Positions 7,081 through 9,827 of a stretch of DNA of 9,827 bases are shown piece by piece. The notes beneath the pieces were generated by a model. The model was not told the origin of the DNA and searched no databases. It saw only the letters and a program-made list of their open reading frames with translations. The DNA comes from Deltaproteobacteria bacterium (GTDB lineage Bacteria; Desulfobacterota; Desulfobacteria; Desulfobacterales; JAUVVS01), in the NCBI GenBank assembly GCA_030604545.1, contig JAUVVS010000039.1, positions 1 to 9,827 on the forward strand, written 5' to 3'. Made by a program: the position numbers and the translations under genes. Positions within the stretch are counted from its first letter, which is position 1. The number at the start of each line of letters is the position of its first letter.

Positions 7081-7200
7081 GTGTCACTGTTGAAAAAATG
7101 TTTACCCTTAATTGAATGGCAAAAAAATATAAGGCAATGTTTGACGAAGCGCTTGGATGAAAAGTTGTCGATCCGGCAAAAAGAAAACGGCAGTTTATAA
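7081..7200 (+). CDS. Possible 39-codon small ORF or 5' remnant of a lost gene
   Basis: A GTG frame begins 2 bases after the stop of the upstream glycosyltransferase and runs 39 codons to a TAA at 7198-7200. A TAAGG ribosome binding site (7069-7073) lies 7 bases before the GTG, inside the end of the upstream gene. The product would be basic and lysine-rich, opening VSLLKKCLPLIEWQ, without a signal peptide or recognisable motif. Its last codons overlap the stop codon of the convergent glycosyltransferase. The tight spacing, good ribosome binding site and lack of earlier stops fit the first part of a former operon gene cut off where the minus-strand block was joined. Chance cannot be excluded for a frame this short, and I do not recognise the protein. 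Confidence 0.3.
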   Translation: MSLLKKCLPLIEWQKNIRQCLTKRLDEKLSIRQKENGSL

Positions 7201-8427
7201 CTTACATGCAAGATTATTCCCTTTTATAACATCGTGGTATATCTTAAGGAACTTATCTGAAATTACCTCCCAGGAAAAGTTTTGCTTCACTAGATTAAGG
7301 CCGTTCTCAACAACTTTATCTCTTAACTTTTCATCAGATAGTAACTTAATCATTTTCTCTGCCAAATCATCCGGATCTTTCTGTTTAAAGAGCAGCCCGG
7401 TCTCGCCATCTTTAATTATATCAGGGATGCCCCCCACATTACTTCCGATGACAGGAAGACCACATGCCATTGCTTCGAGTAATACTACCCCCAATCCTTC
7501 CGTTTCACCCTTTTCATTAACAATCGACGAAAGAACAAAAAGGCTGGCTGACGAGTACATTCTCGGCAATTCCTTCTGGGGCACTTTATCAATAAAAATC
7601 ACCTTGCTTCCAAGGTGTAAGCACCTGGACAATGTCAGCAGGTCATCTTTCATGGGGCCAGAGCCCACTATGATTAATTTGGCCTCGGGATATTTCTTTA
7701 ATACCCTGGGGAAGGCTCGTATCAGGTAATCTATTCCTTTCAAGTCTATCAACCTTCCGACGCACAATATCCTCTTTTCATTACTTTCTAACCTTGTTTT
7801 TTCGTCGCTATATTTCCGGTCAGTAGAGAAAAAAGAAGGGTTGACCCCCATTGGGATAACAAGAATATTTCTCCTTTTAGAAATATTTCCTGCCATCCTA
7901 GCGGTTGCCTTGCTGTTTGCGGTACATACGTCTGAATGTTCGATTACCTTTGAATTTAACCATTTTACACCGGGATACTGTAGTCCGTAAGTGTCAGACC
8001 CGTGGATAGTGGTTATGCAAGGTATATCAATAAAATATTTACAAATGACCCCAGCCAGCCCTTGCGGCAAAGACCATTGAGCATGAATGATATCAACATC
8101 AAGCTTTTTAATCATCCTCAGACAAAAGAGGATCTCGGCCAGGATAAAGAACGGCAACTGGATTTTAGCCAGCATACTTTTCTTTAATTTGGGCAGTATG
8201 CCCGATCCATAACATAATGTTTGGTTTTTAAGGGGATAAAAGTAGGGAAATCTGTTTATTTCAATTCCGTCCCAGTTTTCATAATATTTACAACCATGGT
8301 CATGCGGTGTTATAACTCTAATTTCTATACCCTTCTTCACTAGCGCCCGGCAAAGATGGTAAAGAAACACACCTGCAGAATCTCCTTTAAATCTCGGAAA
8401 TGAAGAGGTTAAAATACAGACTTTCAC
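7195..8427 (-). CDS. GT4-family glycosyltransferase, 410 aa, GTG start
   Basis: This is a classical retaining GT-B glycosyltransferase of family GT4. MKVCILTSSFPRFKGDSAG opens the protein with the usual glycine-containing loop. IHAQWSLPQG (114-123) and TTIHGSD (139-145) are acceptor-domain motifs. CVGRLIDLKGIDYLI (222-236) starts the donor domain, followed by VGSGP (254-258). A complete E-x7-E pair is present at Glu310 and Glu318, continuing into AMACGLPVIGSNVGG (319-333). It is the only GT-B enzyme in the window with the full motif. The GTG start at 8427 has an AAGGAT ribosome binding site (8430-8435) that overlaps the stop codon of the upstream GT2 gene; the two are 7 bases apart, so they are co-transcribed and probably translationally coupled. 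Its 3' end converges with plus-strand genes. Donor is probably UDP- or GDP-hexose, not determinable from sequence alone. Confidence 0.95.
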   Translation of the reverse strand: MKVCILTSSFPRFKGDSAGVFLYHLCRALVKKGIEIRVITPHDHGCKYYENWDGIEINRFPYFYPLKNQTLCYGSGILPKLKKSMLAKIQLPFFILAEILFCLRMIKKLDVDIIHAQWSLPQGLAGVICKYFIDIPCITTIHGSDTYGLQYPGVKWLNSKVIEHSDVCTANSKATARMAGNISKRRNILVIPMGVNPSFFSTDRKYSDEKTRLESNEKRILCVGRLIDLKGIDYLIRAFPRVLKKYPEAKLIIVGSGPMKDDLLTLSRCLHLGSKVIFIDKVPQKELPRMYSSASLFVLSSIVNEKGETEGLGVVLLEAMACGLPVIGSNVGGIPDIIKDGETGLLFKQKDPDDLAEKMIKLLSDEKLRDKVVENGLNLVKQNFSWEVISDKFLKIYHDVIKGNNLACKL

Positions 8428-8434
8428 GTTATCC

Positions 8435-9382
8435 TTATTTCAAATTCTTATTGTATTCCATATCAAACCACATACCGAAAAATAGTGTTTGCAATCCGCT
8501 GATAAAGGTAAAAACAAGAGCCATTGCATTGATATCGGGAATATCTCCCCATACAGCCCAAATATAGAACAATCGGATAGTCAGAGGAACACTAACGCCC
8601 AAAAGTAAAAAAGAAAGAATATAAAAAAAGACCAGCGGGTGAAAATCCTTAATAACATACTTGAAAAACAGCCGCTGCCAGAATCCTTTTACAAGGAGCC
8701 AGAATATTCTGGGAATAACCTTGTTCAATCTGATTCCAGATTTCTCCCCTATATTATACACAGGCTTTATATGCACATCTCGCACTCGGAAATCAAACTG
8801 ATTCAGTTTAATCAAAAGATCGTTTGGCATACCGTAATTTTTATATATTCCATCGAGGTTAATTCGTTTTAAAGCAATCAGCGAAATGGCCGTATATCCA
8901 CTCTGGGAGTCTGCAATGTGCCAGTAACCGGAGGCAATCTTCGTTAGAAGCGAAAGAATAGAATTTCCCAAATAACGATAATGCGGAATCATGTTCCATG
9001 CATCCCCATAAAAAAGGCGGTTTCCTTTTGAATAATCAGCTGATCCATCAGCCACCGGTTCAATAACATTCACCAAATTCTCCGGATCCATCTGTCCATC
9101 ACCCGCCATCACCACTGTAACATCAATCTCGCTATCCCTTGCCCACTTATAACCCGTTGTAATTGCTCCACCAACACCCTGATTGGTTTCGTGTATTATT
9201 AGCTCTATCTTCTTATTATCATGTTGGTATCGTTTTACGACGTCAATTGTTTCGTCCCTACTTGCGTCATCAACGATCACCATTTGGTCAACAAATTCAG
9301 GCATCGTTTCAATTACTTTGCCGATTTGTGTCGCCTCGTTATGTGCCGGAATCACGGCACATATCGATTTGTCTTTATACAT
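8435..9382 (-). CDS. GT2-family glycosyltransferase of the polyprenyl-phosphate (DPM1/GtrB) type with C-terminal membrane segments, 315 aa
   Basis: This enzyme probably transfers a sugar from a nucleotide donor to polyprenyl phosphate at the inner membrane. The GT-A domain shows IPAHNE (11-16), IVDDASRDET (36-45), NQGVGGAITTGY (67-78) and the metal-binding AGDGQMDP (93-100). ADSQSGYTA (157-165) is the conserved motif of the DPM/DPG-synthase group. Two hydrophobic segments (about 248-272 and 285-308) close the protein, as in bactoprenol glycosyltransferases that anchor in the membrane. The ATG at 9382 has a strong GGAGGAG ribosome binding site (9391-9397) at 8 bases. A GT39/ArnT-like gene lies upstream on the same strand; enzymes of that family use polyprenyl-phosphate sugars, so the pair may act together in periplasmic glycan decoration. 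The actual sugar is not evident. Confidence 0.92.
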   Translation of the reverse strand: MYKDKSICAVIPAHNEATQIGKVIETMPEFVDQMVIVDDASRDETIDVVKRYQHDNKKIELIIHETNQGVGGAITTGYKWARDSEIDVTVVMAGDGQMDPENLVNVIEPVADGSADYSKGNRLFYGDAWNMIPHYRYLGNSILSLLTKIASGYWHIADSQSGYTAISLIALKRINLDGIYKNYGMPNDLLIKLNQFDFRVRDVHIKPVYNIGEKSGIRLNKVIPRIFWLLVKGFWQRLFFKYVIKDFHPLVFFYILSFLLLGVSVPLTIRLFYIWAVWGDIPDINAMALVFTFISGLQTLFFGMWFDMEYNKNLK

Positions 9383-9473
9383 CTTTATTTCTCCTCCAGT
9401 AGAGGTTTTATACTTTGCACGGGCATAAATTGCATTTTTAAATAAAATAAAGTCTCAGTACATTTTTGTTTTA

Positions 9474-9504
9474 ACTCCATCACTCCATCCCCGACAGGCG
9501 GGAT
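9474..9504. repeat. Tandem 8-bp repeat followed by GC-rich imperfect palindrome
   Basis: ACTCCATC occurs twice in tandem (9474-9481 and 9482-9489). It runs into ATCCC (9487-9491), which is complementary to GGGAT (9500-9504) around an 8-base loop; an alternative 4-bp CCCG/CGGG pairing is possible. On the minus strand the core reads CCCGCCTGTCGGG, close to CCCGCCTTGCGGG at 5875-5887. It lies between the GT39-like and GT2 genes. Without a U-run on either strand, it is not a clear terminator. Confidence 0.5.
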
Positions 9505-9514
9505 CTTCGACAAT

Positions 9515-9827
9515 CTAAAAATTCAGCCGATATAGCCCATACCCGCCTCCGGAAAAAAGCATATCAACGTGATCTTTGAAAAATTCTTTGAGAATCATTT
9601 TTTTCCTGTCATCAAATTGGAACTCTGACCACTTGTTCATCAGATCATACCTGACAAGAAGGTGTGTTATTCCCCTGTTTTTAAGATCAAGCAGTATTTT
9701 CTCTGGTGAACCTTCGCGTTTTACTGCTTGGAAAAGCAAATTATAATTAAAAAGCATCTCACTGTTACCGTAGTAACTGCGGTTCCCGAGGAAAATACAT
9801 AATATTTTAGAATTATTGGGAATATTA
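9515..9827 (-). CDS. C-terminal part of a GT39/ArnT-like membrane glycosyltransferase (5' end outside window)
   Basis: Reading on the minus strand from the right edge, the frame is open for 103 codons to a TAG at 9515-9517. The apparent ATG at 9757 is therefore internal: 23 sense codons precede it in the window. The segment begins with a hydrophobic strand and ILCIFLGNRSYYGN, then SPEKILLDLKNRGITHLLV, and ends with GGGYGLYRLNF. From recollection of the family, that order ('G.NR.YY', then 'L...GITHLLV', then 'YGLYRL' at the end) is the soluble periplasmic C-terminal region of large multi-span PMT_2/GT39-type proteins, which use polyprenyl-phosphate sugars as donors. The membrane helices and the catalytic N-terminal loop are outside the window, so activity cannot be judged. 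The neighbouring GT2 could supply its donor. Confidence 0.72.
   Translation of the reverse strand, partial: NIPNNSKILCIFLGNRSYYGNSEMLFNYNLLFQAVKREGSPEKILLDLKNRGITHLLVRYDLMNKWSEFQFDDRKKMILKEFFKDHVDMLFSGGGYGLYRLNF

Noticed and set aside
6855..7211. 118-codon minus-strand frame across the end of a glycosyltransferase
   Set aside because: It is antisense to strong GT4 motifs and its product has no recognisable feature.
7157..7729. 190-codon plus-strand frame opposite the GT4 gene
   Set aside because: Although long, it is antisense to the E-x7-E region of a convincing GT4 gene, and its Ser/Thr/Phe/Leu-rich product is typical of a shadow frame.
9163..9445. Three overlapping plus-strand frames opposite the GT2 start
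   Set aside because: They are antisense to well-conserved GT2 motifs, and none has a domain or ribosome binding site that would outweigh that.
9383..9514. Promoter for the GT2 gene from the TATAAA-like box at 9407-9412 (minus strand)
   Set aside because: No acceptable -35 box lies 15-19 bases upstream, and the gene may be read through from the GT39-like gene.
1..9827. A defence island, CRISPR array, secretion system or mobile element hidden among the genes
   Set aside because: Every substantial frame has a clear sugar-enzyme or flippase assignment; no spaced direct repeats, transposase, integrase or nuclease motifs were seen.

Overview
The window is a stretch of a bacterial surface-polysaccharide (O-antigen or exopolysaccharide) biosynthesis locus. 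Eight complete genes and two genes cut by the window edges are visible, and nearly all encode sugar modification, sugar transfer or lipid-linked glycan export. No RNA gene, CRISPR array, transposase or phage gene was seen. The DNA is moderately AT-rich by eye, spacers are short, and TTG or GTG starts are frequent. The nucleotide-sugar and flippase content suggests a Gram-negative bacterium. The GC-rich palindromes in AT-rich spacers remind me of deltaproteobacterial (Desulfobacterota) genomes, but that is a low-confidence impression and not proof.

Left block (1-3586, + strand): the C-terminal part of a DegT-type sugar aminotransferase overlaps a hexapeptide-repeat acyltransferase by one base. 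After 78 bp come a GT-B glycosyltransferase with a TTG start and a Wzx-type flippase that overlaps it by 14 bp. The expected chemistry is that a keto-sugar nucleotide is aminated, then N- or O-acylated, built into a lipid-linked oligosaccharide by glycosyltransferases, and flipped across the inner membrane.

Middle (3599-7200): a minus-strand GT-B glycosyltransferase converges on the flippase with only 12 bp between them. A 162-bp divergent spacer holds two opposed candidate promoters sharing one AT-rich box. It is followed by a plus-strand SAM methyltransferase, a spacer of palindromes and T/G-rich DNA, and a third GT-B glycosyltransferase. A 39-codon reading frame with a ribosome binding site follows 2 bp later and may be the remnant of a lost gene.

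Right block (7195-9827, - strand): read on the minus strand, the C-terminus of a GT39/ArnT-like membrane glycosyltransferase (open at the right edge), a polyprenyl-phosphate-type GT2 glycosyltransferase with two C-terminal membrane segments, and a classical GT4 glycosyltransferase. A GT2 that makes a lipid-phosphate sugar next to a GT39-like enzyme that uses such donors is a coherent periplasmic-glycosylation pairing.

The alternating strands, two tight convergent junctions and probable gene remnant look like a mosaic locus assembled by recombination. I found no evidence for a wholly new kind of system. The most interesting signals are non-coding: the shared promoter and alternative-hairpin leader at 4974-5060, the palindromic spacer at 5848-5920 with a partial relative near 9487-9504, and the possible remnant at 7081-7200.
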